DNA of 64,000 nt, taken from NCBI RefSeq assembly GCF_038066715.1, contig NZ_JBBUKT010000003.1, positions 620,001 through 684,000 of the forward strand, in the 5' to 3' direction. The notes under the pieces are model-generated. The model was not told the DNA's origin, did not search any database, and saw only the letters and a program-made list of their open reading frames with translations. Shown here piece by piece: positions 26,476 through 37,309 of this stretch. The first letter of the stretch is position 1; each line of letters starts with the position of its first letter. A program made the position numbers and the translations under genes. This DNA comes from Luteolibacter sp. Y139 (GTDB lineage Bacteria; Verrucomicrobiota; Verrucomicrobiia; Verrucomicrobiales; Akkermansiaceae).

Positions 26476-26493
26476 TGTGACCAATTTGTCACA
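26476..26493. promoter_or_regulatory. 18-bp palindrome, candidate operator upstream of the CotH/LTD gene
   Basis: Perfect arms TGTGAC-N6-GTCACA, 22 bases upstream of the giant protein's ATG, followed by TAGAAT at 26501, a possible -10 box. It looks like a CRP/FNR-type half-site pair, but the TGTGA to TCACA spacing is eight bases, not six, so the regulator is unknown. The overlap with a possible promoter suggests a repressor or class II activator site. Confidence 0.45.
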
Positions 26494-26515
26494 CAGCCTC
26501 TAGAATTCCCTAGGA

Positions 26516-29500
26516 ATGCGACGCTTCCTCCTCCCCCTCCTCATCCTCCCCCTCTGTGTCTCCGGACTCCGGGCGGATGTGATTTTGTCCGAGTTCCTCG
26601 CCTCGAATCAGAATGGCGCGGAAGACAATTTCGGCGAGAAGGAGGATTGGATCGAGCTCTACAACACCGGCACCGCCGCGGTGAGCCTCGACGGCTGGTG
26701 GCTGACCGATGACCAGGCGGAGAAAAAGAAGTGGCGCTTTCCCGCCGTCAGCATCCCTGCCAAGGGCACCGTGCTCGTCTGGGCCTCCGGTCGTAACCTG
26801 ACCAATCCCGCGGCTCTGCTGCACGCGAATTTCAGCCTCTCGTCCGAGGGTGAGTTCCTCGGCCTCTACAAGCCGAACGCCACCACCGGCTCGGCTCAAC
26901 TGGTCGACTCCTTCGGCGCGTCCTACCCTCCGCAGGCACCGGACATTTCCTACGGCATCTCGTTCACGGCTACTACGACGACCGTAGTAGCTACCGGCCA
27001 GAGCGGGAAATACCGGGTGCTCGCCAACAATGCGACCGGCCAGACGAACTATAGCGGCAGCAACTATGCTGGCGGCGATATCGGCACCAGCCTGAGCGGC
27101 GGCTGGAACGTAAGCCCGTCCTTCAGCGACACCACCTGGACAGCAGCTGCGACCGGGCTGGGCTACGACACGAGCGGCGGCCTCAACGCGTGGATCGCGA
27201 CCAACTGCCAGACGGCGATGCAGAACGTGAACCCGTCGCTCTGCTTCCGGCGAACGTTCAGCGTTTCCAGCCCGTCTTCACTCGTGACCTGCAAGTTTCG
27301 CATGCGCTACGAGGATGGCTTCGTCGCCTGGCTGAACGGGACGGAGATCGCGCGCGCCAACTTCGCCGGCACCCCGGCCTACAATTCGGTCGCTACGGCT
27401 GCACTCGATGAGACGATCCCCAACTCGTGGACCGAGTTCAACGTTCCGGTTTCCCTGCTGATCTCCGGCAGCAACGTGCTCGCCATCCAGGGGTTAAATT
27501 CAAGCACCAGCAGCTCGGATTTCCTGCTGCTGCCCGAGATGACCACCGGCACCGATCCTGTCCCCGGCGGGAATGTTTATTTCAGCCAGCCAACACCCGG
27601 CGCGCTGAACAATACAGGATCGGCCGGACCAGTGGTGTATGATGCCACGCCCGTCGATCCTCTGGTCCCCCGCCCCCTCGGCAATGCCAGCAGCCCCGCG
27701 CTGAAAGTCACCGTGCGCGTGGTGAAGACGAAGAACAACGTCTCGTGGGTGCGCGCCTATCCCCGGACCATGTGGGGTGCGGAATCGACCGTGAATCTCA
27801 ACGACAGCGGCACCGCTCCCGACGACATTGCGGGCGACGGCATCTACTCCGGGAACCTGACGACCAGCGCGGTCACCGCCGGCCAGATGTTTCGCTGGCG
27901 CTTTGAGGCGCGCGATACGGCGGGGAATTCCACCATCTTCCCGGCCTACACGAACACGACGGACGCGCCTCAGTACTTCGGCACCGTCGCGCTCAACAGC
28001 GCCACCACGACCAGCCAATTGCCGGTGCTGGAATGGTTCGTCGAAGGCTCGCCCGCGACCGGGCCGACCGCGGCCGCCTTCCGTAGCTCCTGCTACTACC
28101 TGAACCGCTTCTACGACAACATCGGCCACGAGATCCATGGCCAGTCCACCTCCGGCTTCGCGAAGAAGAGCTACGACTTCGATTCTAACAGCGATCACCG
28201 CTTTGTCTGGAAGGAAGGTGAACATCCTGTGAAGGATCTCAACCTGCTATCGAACTGGGCCGACAAAACGAAGACCCGCAACACGCTTTCCCATGAGGTC
28301 GGGAAGCTGACCGGCACTCCCTATCACTTCGCCTTCCCCGTCCGCGTGCAGCTCAACGGCGCCTTTCATGGCGTGATGGATCTTCTCGAGGATGGCGACG
28401 ACCGGATGCTGGAACGCAACGGCCTCGATCCCGAAGGAGCCTTCTACAAGATCTACGCCGAGAACCTGACATCAAGCGCGGAGAAGAAGACACGCCGGAC
28501 GGAAGACCAGTCCGACTTGAACGCCTTTGCCAGCGCGCTCGACAGCGCCACGCAGGCGCTCGCCACCCGCCGCACCTACGCCTACGACAACGTCGACCTC
28601 GCGGCCACCATCAACTACCTGGTGACCCGCCAGTTCAACAGCGACCGCGACCACGGCCACAAGAACTTCTACCTCTACCGCGACACCAATCTGACCCGCG
28701 AGTGGCGGCCGATCATCTGGGACGTCGATCTCTCCCACGGCCACAACTGGATCGCCACCTACGGCTACTTCGACGACACCCTCGTCTCCAACAACGCCCT
28801 CAATTCCCACTCCGCCAACAATCGGCTCTACAACCTGATCTACGAATCGACGGAAATGCGCACGATGTACGTCCGCCGGATGCGGACGCTGATGGACCAG
28901 CTTCTCCAACCGCCCGGCACGGTGAATGGCATCCTGGAAACGCGGATGCGCGCGATTGCCGCAACCGTCGATCCCGATCCCGCGAACCCCTCATCGTGGA
29001 CCGATGGCGACCAGGACTTCACCAAGTGGGGCGTGAATTCCAACTTCGCCGCGAATCGTCCGCGCGAGGAAGTGGAGCGGGTGGTCAGCGGCTACTTCGC
29101 TCCGCGCCGGACCTTCCTTTTCAACCGGCCCTTGCTCTACGCTCCTGGCAATACCGCGAGCACCCAGATCCCGGCCGCCGCGCAGACCAATACGCCGGGC
29201 ATGGTGACGATCGACTCGGTGGATTTCCTCCCCGCTTCGGGCAATCAGTCACACGAGTATCTGATTCTCAAGAATACCACGTCTCAGGCCGTGGACCTCT
29301 CCGGGTGGAAGCTCGATGGAGGAATCGAGCATGTCTTCGAAGGCGGTACCGTGATTCCTCCGGGCAGCGGCAGCGCGATCGCCGAGTATCAGGGGCTCCT
29401 CCATGTGGTGAAAGACGCGCTGGCATTCCGGAGCCGGACCAGCGGTCCCACGGGTGGGCAGAAGCGTTTCATCCAGGGCAACTATTCCGGCCAGCTTTCC

Positions 29501-30511
29501 GCCCGTGGGGAAACCGTGAACCTGCGCGATCCCTCGGGTGCATTGATTGCCTCCTTCAGCTATCCTGGCACACCATCGGCACTCCAACAGTTCCTCCGTA
29601 TTTCGGAGATCCAGTATCATCCCACGGTTCCGACGCCTGCGGAGGAAACGGCCATGCCCGCCGTAGTCGAAGACGATTTCGAGTATGTCGAGTTGGTGAA
29701 CATCGGCACCACCACGCTCACGCTGACGGGTGCGCATTTCACGCAGGGCATCGATTTCACCTTCCCCGCTTCCACGCTGGCGGCAGGAGCGCGGGTGATC
29801 GTGGCGAAGAATCCGGCCGCCTTCGCCCTACGTTATCCGGGTACGACAGTTCCCGTACTTGGACCCTACAGCGGCGTGCTGGCGAACGGCGGCGAGAAAC
29901 TCGAACTGGCTGATGCGGTCGGAGAGAGCGTTCTCGATTTCGAATACAAGGATGGCTGGTACCCGGCTACCGATGGCACGGGGCGTTCGCTGGTCCTTCG
30001 CGCTCCCTCGACCACGCCTTACGATGACTTCGGCAATCCACAGCGCTGGGCCATCAGCGCCACGACCGGCGGCAGCCCGGGCAATGCCGACAGCTCCTTC
30101 GCCCAAGCCTATCACGGCTGGGACAATTTCCACTTCACCTCCGCCGAGCGGGACAACCCGCTCGTTTCCGGCCCGGATGCCGACCCGGATGGCGATGGTC
30201 GCACCAACGTCGACGAGTATACCCTCGCGACGAACCCTCGCCTGATCGACTCGCCGGTCATGTCGTTCACGTGGTCGATGGATGGCACCACCCGCCGTCC
30301 GGCGCTGCGCTTCCGCAGGCCTGCGAACGCCCTTGATGTGGCCTACGAGCTCCTTGCCGGAAATAATCTGGCTACATGGCCGGTCGTCGCCACGAGTGCC
30401 ACATCGGCCACTCCACTCCCGGATCAAACCGAAGAAGCCGTGATGCGGGATACAGCGAGCGACACCGCGACGCGACGCTTTCTCAAGCTGCACACGATAT
30501 TCACGCCATGA
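26516..30511 (+). CDS. Giant exported CotH-kinase/lamin-tail-domain protein
   Basis: 1331 residues, signal peptide 1-20. Order: a lamin tail domain (about 20-130, VILSEFLASNQNG then DWIELYNTGTAAVSLDGW); a beta sandwich (about 180-345, with DGFVAWLNGTEIARANF); a linker; a CotH protein-kinase-like domain (about 495-870, with HGVMDLLEDGDDRML, HGHKNFYLYRD and IIWDVDLSHGHNW, whose Asp-Val-Asp is the CotH metal motif); two further lamin-tail domains (about 895-965 and 1026-1115); and a C-terminal calcium-binding motif (about 1219, DPDGDGRTNVDEY) followed by a beta domain also seen on two other giants here. CotH domains phosphorylate spore-coat proteins in Bacillus; here an extracellular target is inferred. 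Convergent with tilS, overlapping by 11 bases. Confidence 0.85.
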   Translation: MRRFLLPLLILPLCVSGLRADVILSEFLASNQNGAEDNFGEKEDWIELYNTGTAAVSLDGWWLTDDQAEKKKWRFPAVSIPAKGTVLVWASGRNLTNPAALLHANFSLSSEGEFLGLYKPNATTGSAQLVDSFGASYPPQAPDISYGISFTATTTTVVATGQSGKYRVLANNATGQTNYSGSNYAGGDIGTSLSGGWNVSPSFSDTTWTAAATGLGYDTSGGLNAWIATNCQTAMQNVNPSLCFRRTFSVSSPSSLVTCKFRMRYEDGFVAWLNGTEIARANFAGTPAYNSVATAALDETIPNSWTEFNVPVSLLISGSNVLAIQGLNSSTSSSDFLLLPEMTTGTDPVPGGNVYFSQPTPGALNNTGSAGPVVYDATPVDPLVPRPLGNASSPALKVTVRVVKTKNNVSWVRAYPRTMWGAESTVNLNDSGTAPDDIAGDGIYSGNLTTSAVTAGQMFRWRFEARDTAGNSTIFPAYTNTTDAPQYFGTVALNSATTTSQLPVLEWFVEGSPATGPTAAAFRSSCYYLNRFYDNIGHEIHGQSTSGFAKKSYDFDSNSDHRFVWKEGEHPVKDLNLLSNWADKTKTRNTLSHEVGKLTGTPYHFAFPVRVQLNGAFHGVMDLLEDGDDRMLERNGLDPEGAFYKIYAENLTSSAEKKTRRTEDQSDLNAFASALDSATQALATRRTYAYDNVDLAATINYLVTRQFNSDRDHGHKNFYLYRDTNLTREWRPIIWDVDLSHGHNWIATYGYFDDTLVSNNALNSHSANNRLYNLIYESTEMRTMYVRRMRTLMDQLLQPPGTVNGILETRMRAIAATVDPDPANPSSWTDGDQDFTKWGVNSNFAANRPREEVERVVSGYFAPRRTFLFNRPLLYAPGNTASTQIPAAAQTNTPGMVTIDSVDFLPASGNQSHEYLILKNTTSQAVDLSGWKLDGGIEHVFEGGTVIPPGSGSAIAEYQGLLHVVKDALAFRSRTSGPTGGQKRFIQGNYSGQLSARGETVNLRDPSGALIASFSYPGTPSALQQFLRISEIQYHPTVPTPAEETAMPAVVEDDFEYVELVNIGTTTLTLTGAHFTQGIDFTFPASTLAAGARVIVAKNPAAFALRYPGTTVPVLGPYSGVLANGGEKLELADAVGESVLDFEYKDGWYPATDGTGRSLVLRAPSTTPYDDFGNPQRWAISATTGGSPGNADSSFAQAYHGWDNFHFTSAERDNPLVSGPDADPDGDGRTNVDEYTLATNPRLIDSPVMSFTWSMDGTTRRPALRFRRPANALDVAYELLAGNNLATWPVVATSATSATPLPDQTEEAVMRDTASDTATRRFLKLHTIFTP

Positions 30512-31472
30512 ACAGACGACCCGCCCGCCGGCGCAGGACACGTCCACCGGGCAGATTCACCGCCGGAGGTCCGTCCACATCGAGCAAGGCCAGCCCGCGC
30601 AGGACGAGCTCTCTCGATAAACCTGTCACGCCGGAATTACGAAGATAGTCGTACAAGCACGCCGCTTGCAGCTCGCGCGGCAGTGTCCGCAGTTTTGGCA
30701 AATGCAGGCGTCCCTGCGGATCGAGCACGTCCGCTTGTTTCACGGCCCAGCGTTCGATCACACGATGCTCACAGGACGAGCCCGCAGCGCGCACCAGCGA
30801 CTCGGTGACATCACGGCGCGCGATATCGGAAAGCAGCGGCAGCACCTCGTGACGGAGGCGATTGCGCACGGCAATGGGCTTGCCATTGGTCACGTCCTCG
30901 CGCCACGTGAGCTTCTCCGCCGAAAGCCATCCGCGCAGGTCATCGCGCCGCAGGAGCAGCAGGGGCCTCTGGCACTCCAGAGGCCGGCCGGCGACTTGGA
31001 GGACTTGGTTTTCCAGCATGCCTGACAGACCACGGCTGCCGCGCAGTAGATTCCACAGGACGGTCTCCGCCTGGTCGTCGGCGTGATGAGCGAGCAGCAG
31101 CCGCGGACAGCGGTGCTTCCGCGAGCATAGCGCGAAGAAGGCATGGCGTGCCTCGCGCGCGGCAGTTTCCAGCGAGTCGCCATGGTCCCGCATCACCGCT
31201 CGCACGTCCGTCTTGCCGGACTCACAGGGGTAGCCGAGCGAAGCCGCCAGCTTCTCGACAAAGCGCGCATCACTCGTCGAGGCCCTGCCGCGCAGCCCGT
31301 GATCGAGGTGGCAGACCACCACCTCGCGGAAGCCATGGCGGTGCAGCAGGTGGAGCAGCGCCACCGAATCCGCACCGCCGGAAATGCCCGCGAGGAAGCG
31401 CCGCCGCTTCGGAGCGGCCTGGAACCAAGCGATTTCCGGGAACGGCACGGCACAGCCATGACCGGACTGCAC
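30501..31472 (-). CDS. tilS: tRNA(Ile)-lysidine synthase
   Basis: 323 residues. Converts C34 of tRNA(Ile2) (CAU anticodon) to lysidine with ATP and lysine; essential in most bacteria. The N-type ATP pyrophosphatase P-loop is SGGADS (31-36), followed by HLDHGLRG, LAHHADDQAETVLWNLLRGSRGLSGM and RPLLLLRR, all family blocks. The C-terminal TilS_C part is short. An upstream stretch before residue 20 may be extra. It ends 11 bases inside the convergent CotH gene. Confidence 0.93.
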   Translation of the reverse strand: MQSGHGCAVPFPEIAWFQAAPKRRRFLAGISGGADSVALLHLLHRHGFREVVVCHLDHGLRGRASTSDARFVEKLAASLGYPCESGKTDVRAVMRDHGDSLETAAREARHAFFALCSRKHRCPRLLLAHHADDQAETVLWNLLRGSRGLSGMLENQVLQVAGRPLECQRPLLLLRRDDLRGWLSAEKLTWREDVTNGKPIAVRNRLRHEVLPLLSDIARRDVTESLVRAAGSSCEHRVIERWAVKQADVLDPQGRLHLPKLRTLPRELQAACLYDYLRNSGVTGLSRELVLRGLALLDVDGPPAVNLPGGRVLRRRAGRLFMA

Positions 31473-31516
31473 GAGTTTTCAAGTGACGATCTCTCATTCC
31501 AGCCCATGTTCAGGGC

Positions 31517-31891
31517 ATGAAGCTCGCCGCCGTCCTCGCCTGCCTCGCCCTCGCCACGCCCCTCCACGCCGCGGACGAACCCGCCCCTGTGAAAATCGAG
31601 CAGGCGGAAAAGCAGATCACCGACGGCGTTCAGATCCTGGACGTTCGCACGCCGGATGAGTGGAAGGAAGGCCACCTCGAAAAAGCCAAGCTGGTCACCC
31701 TCTCGAAGGAAGGCTTTGTCGAAAAAGCCAAGGCAGAGCTCGACCCGAAGAAGCCGGTCCTTGTCTATTGCAAGTCCGGCGGCCGCAGCGCCAAGGCTGC
31801 CAAGCAGCTGCGCGAGGCCGGCTTCACCGTCTACGACTTGGATGGCGGCATCACCGCCTGGCAAAAGGCAGGCAAGCCGGTGGTGAAGTGA
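31517..31891 (+). CDS. Exported rhodanese-like protein
   Basis: 124 residues, signal peptide 1-19. One rhodanese domain with LDVRTPDEWKEGH and the active-site loop CKSGGRS (Cys85), so probably an active periplasmic sulfurtransferase or disulfide-linked carrier. Ends DLDGGITAWQKAG, as usual for the family. Monocistronic, divergent from tilS. Confidence 0.92.
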   Translation: MKLAAVLACLALATPLHAADEPAPVKIEQAEKQITDGVQILDVRTPDEWKEGHLEKAKLVTLSKEGFVEKAKAELDPKKPVLVYCKSGGRSAKAAKQLREAGFTVYDLDGGITAWQKAGKPVVK

Positions 31892-31950
31892 GCGTCTGAA
31901 TTTACGCGGCCTTTACAGCGCGCCCGGACCGGCTGCGGCATGATGCCGGC

Positions 31951-32607
31951 ATGTCCACCGTGATCCGCTGGATCGGCTGGGTGGCGCTGCTTGCCGGAGC
32001 GCTGCTCATTACACAGAACTCGCTCAGCGACTTCGGTCCCGGCGGCGAAGGGATCTTCGTGGAACAGAAGGGTGAGATCGGGCGCCAGCCGCTGTGGATC
32101 GTCTGTCTCTACGTTCACGTCGTGGCAGGGATTGTGTGCCTGCTTTCCGTCCTGCCCCAGTTCTCCCGCAAGCTGCTTCGCCGCATCCCGGCACTGCACC
32201 GCTGGTGTGGCCGGATCTATGCGGCCAGCGTCTTGTTCGTCCTCTCCCCTACCGGCATTTACCTCGCCTTTTTCGCCAAGGGCGGCCTCGCGGGAAAACT
32301 CGGCTTCCTCCTGTTAGGCGCGGTGACCTTTCACACCACGCTCCGCGGGGTGACCTCGATGATCGGCGGGACTCGCGATCTCATCGCCCACCGCGAGTGG
32401 ATGACGCGCTCCTTCGCCTACGCGGCCAGCGCCATCACCTTCCGCGTCTATCATCTCGCCTTCCTCTTGGCCGGGATGGCGGAGGAGAAGAACTACGCGA
32501 TCTCTCTCTGGCTCAGCATTCTCGGCAATGCTGCCGTGGCGGAACTGGTCCTCCGCCGCCGCTCACAAGCTCCAACCCTTTCTTCTACCATTCCATCCAT
32601 CTCATGA
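31951..32607 (+). CDS. DUF2306-type membrane protein
   Basis: 218 residues, about six membrane helices. Motifs of DUF2306 membrane proteins are present: IPALHRWCGRIYAASVLF and AHREWMTRSFAYAASAITFRVY (here shown as its core HREWMTRSFAYA). These conserved His residues suggest a haem- or metal-related role, as in the cytochrome-b-like superfold, but function is unknown. Its stop overlaps the next start as ATGA. Confidence 0.8.
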   Translation: MSTVIRWIGWVALLAGALLITQNSLSDFGPGGEGIFVEQKGEIGRQPLWIVCLYVHVVAGIVCLLSVLPQFSRKLLRRIPALHRWCGRIYAASVLFVLSPTGIYLAFFAKGGLAGKLGFLLLGAVTFHTTLRGVTSMIGGTRDLIAHREWMTRSFAYAASAITFRVYHLAFLLAGMAEEKNYAISLWLSILGNAAVAELVLRRRSQAPTLSSTIPSIS

Positions 32608-33032
32608 AAACGACATCATCCATCCTCGCACTCGTCGCCGTCACGACGCTGCTGCATGCGGCGCCGCCACAAGCCCAGCCTACCCCTGAAGACCTCGCCA
32701 AGGGAAAGGTCGCCGTGGAAATCTACGGGAAAGTGAACTCCATGAGCGGTCGCTTCTCTCGCGTGGGGCCTATCAACAGCCACCAGCTTGAGTTCCAAGC
32801 GCCCATGTTCGTGAAGGAGGAAAAGCGGCTACCCTTCACCATCACTCCCGTGAGGAATCCGAAGGTCGCCGTGCAATTACAGGGCTACATCCGCCTCTCC
32901 GATCAGGAGATTTTTCTGCTGGATCAAAAGACCGGGCAATACCTGCCCGCCCGTGAAGACCCACGCTTCGCCCCGCCACAGCAGCAACGGGAGCTTCCTT
33001 TGCCGAAAATCGAGCCGGCCAAGCCGCTCTAA
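32604..33032 (+). CDS. Small exported hypothetical protein
   Basis: 142 residues, signal peptide about 1-20, then a beta-rich domain: VAVEIYGKVNSMSGRF, LPFTITPVRNPKVAVQLQGYIRL, IFLLDQKTGQYLPA. No family recognised. ATGA overlap with the DUF2306 gene means both are translated as a unit. Confidence 0.65.
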   Translation: MKTTSSILALVAVTTLLHAAPPQAQPTPEDLAKGKVAVEIYGKVNSMSGRFSRVGPINSHQLEFQAPMFVKEEKRLPFTITPVRNPKVAVQLQGYIRLSDQEIFLLDQKTGQYLPAREDPRFAPPQQQRELPLPKIEPAKPL

Positions 33033-33134
33033 GAGCGGTTTCGGCAACCTGTCCGGCTCCGAAGTTGATGGCCGTATGTAATCGCCTGCCTCCATGCCAT
33101 CTCCTAACCTCTCCGCCAAAGGAGGAACTCAGGC

Positions 33135-33956
33135 ATGGACTCTTCAACGCTCTTCTCGGTGGCCCCCACCTTCCCGATGGATGAGGGCCGGATTCGGGAC
33201 CGGAGCCGGGAAATGATGCTTCGTTCGCCGTCGACATGGGTGCCCCTGCTCATCGCAGGTGCAGTGGGTTTCGCGCTGGAGGCGGGCATGGCGGGCTTCG
33301 TCCTGCTCCTGGGAGTGACGGCCGCTTTGGTGTTCCGCTATTGGAACAAGCAGCGTCCTGCCGTGGATGCCGCCAGCGTGCGTGAATTGATCGGCGAAAG
33401 CAACGCGGAGCAGGATCAGGAACTGAAGCGCATCATCGGCAATCTAACGTCGAAGGGCTTGCCCCAGTATGCCCAAGGTCTCGGCCGCTTCCTTTCTCTC
33501 AAACAGAAGATCGAGAAGGAGGTCCATCACAGCAAACACCTGGCCGTCTTCTCGCAGGAGGTGGAGAAGGGCGTGGACGGCATTTGTGCGGAAGTCTGCC
33601 GCGAGATCACCGGCATCCGTGCCCGGGAAGAAGGGCTCGGTGAAATCCTGACCTCGCGCGATCCCACGCGCCTGGATCGTTTGGAAAGCGCGCGGAACAA
33701 ATCCCATGCTGCCATTCTAAACGCCTACACATCGCTCTATCAGGTCCATGCGGAAATCCTCGGACTGGTTTCCGATCCTCTCGAGCGAAAGACGCCGGAA
33801 GATGCCAAGGATCAGCCCGGCCAGCGCTTGCAGGAAATCCTCGGAGGCTTGCGCGACGAGGCTGACATGATCGCCCGCACCCACGAGCGCATCCGGCGCA
33901 CGCTGGAAGAGTGCCCCTCGGCGGTGGAGACGACGAAGCCGGGAGCCTTCTGCTAG
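33135..33956 (+). CDS. Membrane protein with coiled-coil cytoplasmic part
   Basis: 273 residues. One or two membrane segments (about 34-66, VPLLIAGAVGFALEAGMAGFVLLLGVTAAL as a run split by Glu-Ala-Gly), then long helices rich in charged residues (about 85-270), most likely a coiled coil. Family not recognised. The start is exceptionally well supported: AAAGGAGG at 33118-33125 lies nine bases before ATG 33135, one of the few strong ribosome sites in the window. Convergent with ureC, eight bases apart. Confidence 0.7.
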   Translation: MDSSTLFSVAPTFPMDEGRIRDRSREMMLRSPSTWVPLLIAGAVGFALEAGMAGFVLLLGVTAALVFRYWNKQRPAVDAASVRELIGESNAEQDQELKRIIGNLTSKGLPQYAQGLGRFLSLKQKIEKEVHHSKHLAVFSQEVEKGVDGICAEVCREITGIRAREEGLGEILTSRDPTRLDRLESARNKSHAAILNAYTSLYQVHAEILGLVSDPLERKTPEDAKDQPGQRLQEILGGLRDEADMIARTHERIRRTLEECPSAVETTKPGAFC

Positions 33957-33964
33957 ACGAAGGG

Positions 33965-35682
<1,718 letters not shown>

Positions 35683-35686
<4 letters not shown>

Positions 35687-35994
35687 GCGTCGAGCTTGCC
35701 GTTCACCTTGTTGTTAAGGCCGTAGATCCTGCGCTCGCCAGCGAAGGCGACCAGAGGCACTTCACGCGTGTCGCCGGGCTCGAAGCGGATCGCCGTGCCC
35801 GCCGGGATGTCCAAGCGGAAGCCACGGGCAGCGGCGCGATCAAACTCGAGCGCCTCATTCACCTCCGCGAAATGGAAGTGGCTGCCGACCTGCACCGGAC
35901 GATCGCCGGTATTCGCCACCGCGAGCTTCAGCTTCGCGAGACCTTCGTTGATCTCGATAACGCCGTCGGGCGTGATGACTTCTCCGGGGATCAT
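35683..35994 (-). CDS. ureB: Urease beta subunit
   Basis: 103 residues. Beta subunit that stabilises the urease trimer: [36 protein letters not shown] and [16 protein letters not shown] are family blocks. Overlaps ureA and ureC by ATGA at each end, indicating coupled translation. Confidence 0.96.
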
Positions 35995-36293
35995 CGGACA
36001 GGATGGTGAACGGTGACCAGCTTGGTGCCGTCAGGAAAGGTGGCCTCCACCTGGATGTCGTGGATCATCTCGGCAACGCCCTCCATGACCTCGTCGCGGG
36101 TGACGAGCGTAGTGCCGTAGCTCATGAGTTCCGCCACCGACTTGCCATCGCGGGCACCTTCGAAAATCTCGGCCGTGATCAGGGCGACGACCTCGGGATA
36201 ATTCAGCTTCACGCCGCGATCACGGCGCCGACGTGCGAGATCCGCAGCCACGACCACCAGCAGCTTCTCCTGTTCGCGCGGGGACAGGTGCAT
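35991..36293 (-). CDS. ureA: Urease gamma subunit
   Basis: 100 residues, full length. [23 protein letters not shown] at the start (core LSPREQEKL), [22 protein letters not shown] and [21 protein letters not shown] mark UreA. Three bases separate it from the upstream His-rich gene, so the two are in one transcript. Confidence 0.96.
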   Translation of the reverse strand: MHLSPREQEKLLVVVAADLARRRRDRGVKLNYPEVVALITAEIFEGARDGKSVAELMSYGTTLVTRDEVMEGVAEMIHDIQVEATFPDGTKLVTVHHPVR

Positions 36294-36296
36294 GGC

Positions 36297-36575
36297 TCAG
36301 GATGCGGCGAGCAGGGCGAGCGAACCGCCAAAAGCGACGGCCGCACCGATGCGGACCTTGCGGCTCTTGGTGAGATGGAACAGTACCACCGACGTGACCA
36401 CCACGATCGCCAGTGAAATTTCGAACGAGCCGTGCAAGTGCAGCCAATCCGCCCGGAGCTGTTCAAACTCATCTTCCTCACCAGGCGGATGATAATGGCC
36501 CGGATGGGCGGCGGCGATGGTGGGCAGAATGGCAAACAAGCCGGGCAGCAGCTTGCGAAGGGTTTCGCGGATCAT
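36297..36575 (-). CDS. His-rich small membrane protein in the urea operon
   Basis: 92 residues. Signal-like or membrane helix (about 8-23), then AHPGHYHPPGEEDEFEQL with His24, His27 and His29 and an acidic run, further His46 and His48, and a membrane segment (about 53-67) plus a hydrophobic C-terminus. No family is recognised with confidence; the AHPGH start resembles HupE/UreJ nickel transporters, but the rest of that protein is missing. Packed between urtE (2 bases) and ureA (3 bases), so a role in urea or nickel handling is inferred, not shown. Confidence 0.7.
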   Translation of the reverse strand: MIRETLRKLLPGLFAILPTIAAAHPGHYHPPGEEDEFEQLRADWLHLHGSFEISLAIVVVTSVVLFHLTKSRKVRIGAAVAFGGSLALLAAS

Positions 36576-36577
36576 GA

Positions 36578-37303
36578 TCAGACGGTGAGGTATTCCTTGA
36601 TGAGTTCATCGCTGAGGCCGGTCATCGGGCCATTGGCGGCAACGCGACCGCGTTCGAGGATGCAGAAGTCGTCGCCGAGTTCCTTGCAGAAGTCCAGGTA
36701 CTGCTCGACCAGCAGGATCGCCATCTCGCCCTCGTCGCGCAGCATCTTGATGGCCTCGCCGATCTGATCGATGATGTTCGGTTGGATGCCCTCTGTCGGT
36801 TCATCGAGGATGAGCAGCTTCGGCCGGGTCAGCAGGGCACGCCCGATCGCGAGTTGCTGTTGCTGCCCACCGGAGAGCATGCCGCCCTTGCGCGGCAGGA
36901 ATTCCTTGATAATGGGAAAGAGCGTGAAGACCCGATCGACTTCCTCCTTCTTCGGTTTGCGGCCGCGGGCGATGGTGCCGACGTAGAGATTTTCCTCCAC
37001 CGTGAGCTGCGGGAAAATTTCCCGACCCTGTGGCACAAAGCCGAGGCCCTTGAGCGCGCGTTTCTCGGGGCTGAAGCGTGAGATCGTTTCGCCCTCCAAG
37101 GAAACGGTGCCGATGTCGGCAGACATCAGGCCGGTGATGGCCTTGAGCGTGGTCGTCTTGCCGACACCATTGCGGCCCATCAGGCAGAAGACGGTCTTCG
37201 GCCGGATCTCCAGGCTGACGCCGCGCAGGATGCGGCTGCCGCCGATCGAGACGGACAGGTCGCTGACGGAAAGAGTCGGGGTTTCGGTGGCTACGGCAGT
37301 CAT
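36578..37303 (-). CDS. urtE: Urea ABC transporter ATPase UrtE
   Basis: 241 residues. LivF-like ATPase: Walker A GRNGVGKTT, signature LSGGQQQQLAIGRALL and Walker B LLILDEPTEGIQPNIID. The GIQPNI sequence after Walker B is typical of UrtE. Part of a high-affinity urea importer with UrtB, UrtC and UrtD. Six bases from urtD. Confidence 0.95.
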   Translation of the reverse strand: MTAVATETPTLSVSDLSVSIGGSRILRGVSLEIRPKTVFCLMGRNGVGKTTTLKAITGLMSADIGTVSLEGETISRFSPEKRALKGLGFVPQGREIFPQLTVEENLYVGTIARGRKPKKEEVDRVFTLFPIIKEFLPRKGGMLSGGQQQQLAIGRALLTRPKLLILDEPTEGIQPNIIDQIGEAIKMLRDEGEMAILLVEQYLDFCKELGDDFCILERGRVAANGPMTGLSDELIKEYLTV

Positions 37304-37309
37304 GGTACT

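Noticed and set aside
26486-26506. TTGTCA and TAGAAT as -35/-10 boxes of the CotH gene
   Set aside because: Spacing is nine bases, too short for sigma-70; TTGTGA at 26475 gives 20. Left only as a weak hint in the operator entry.
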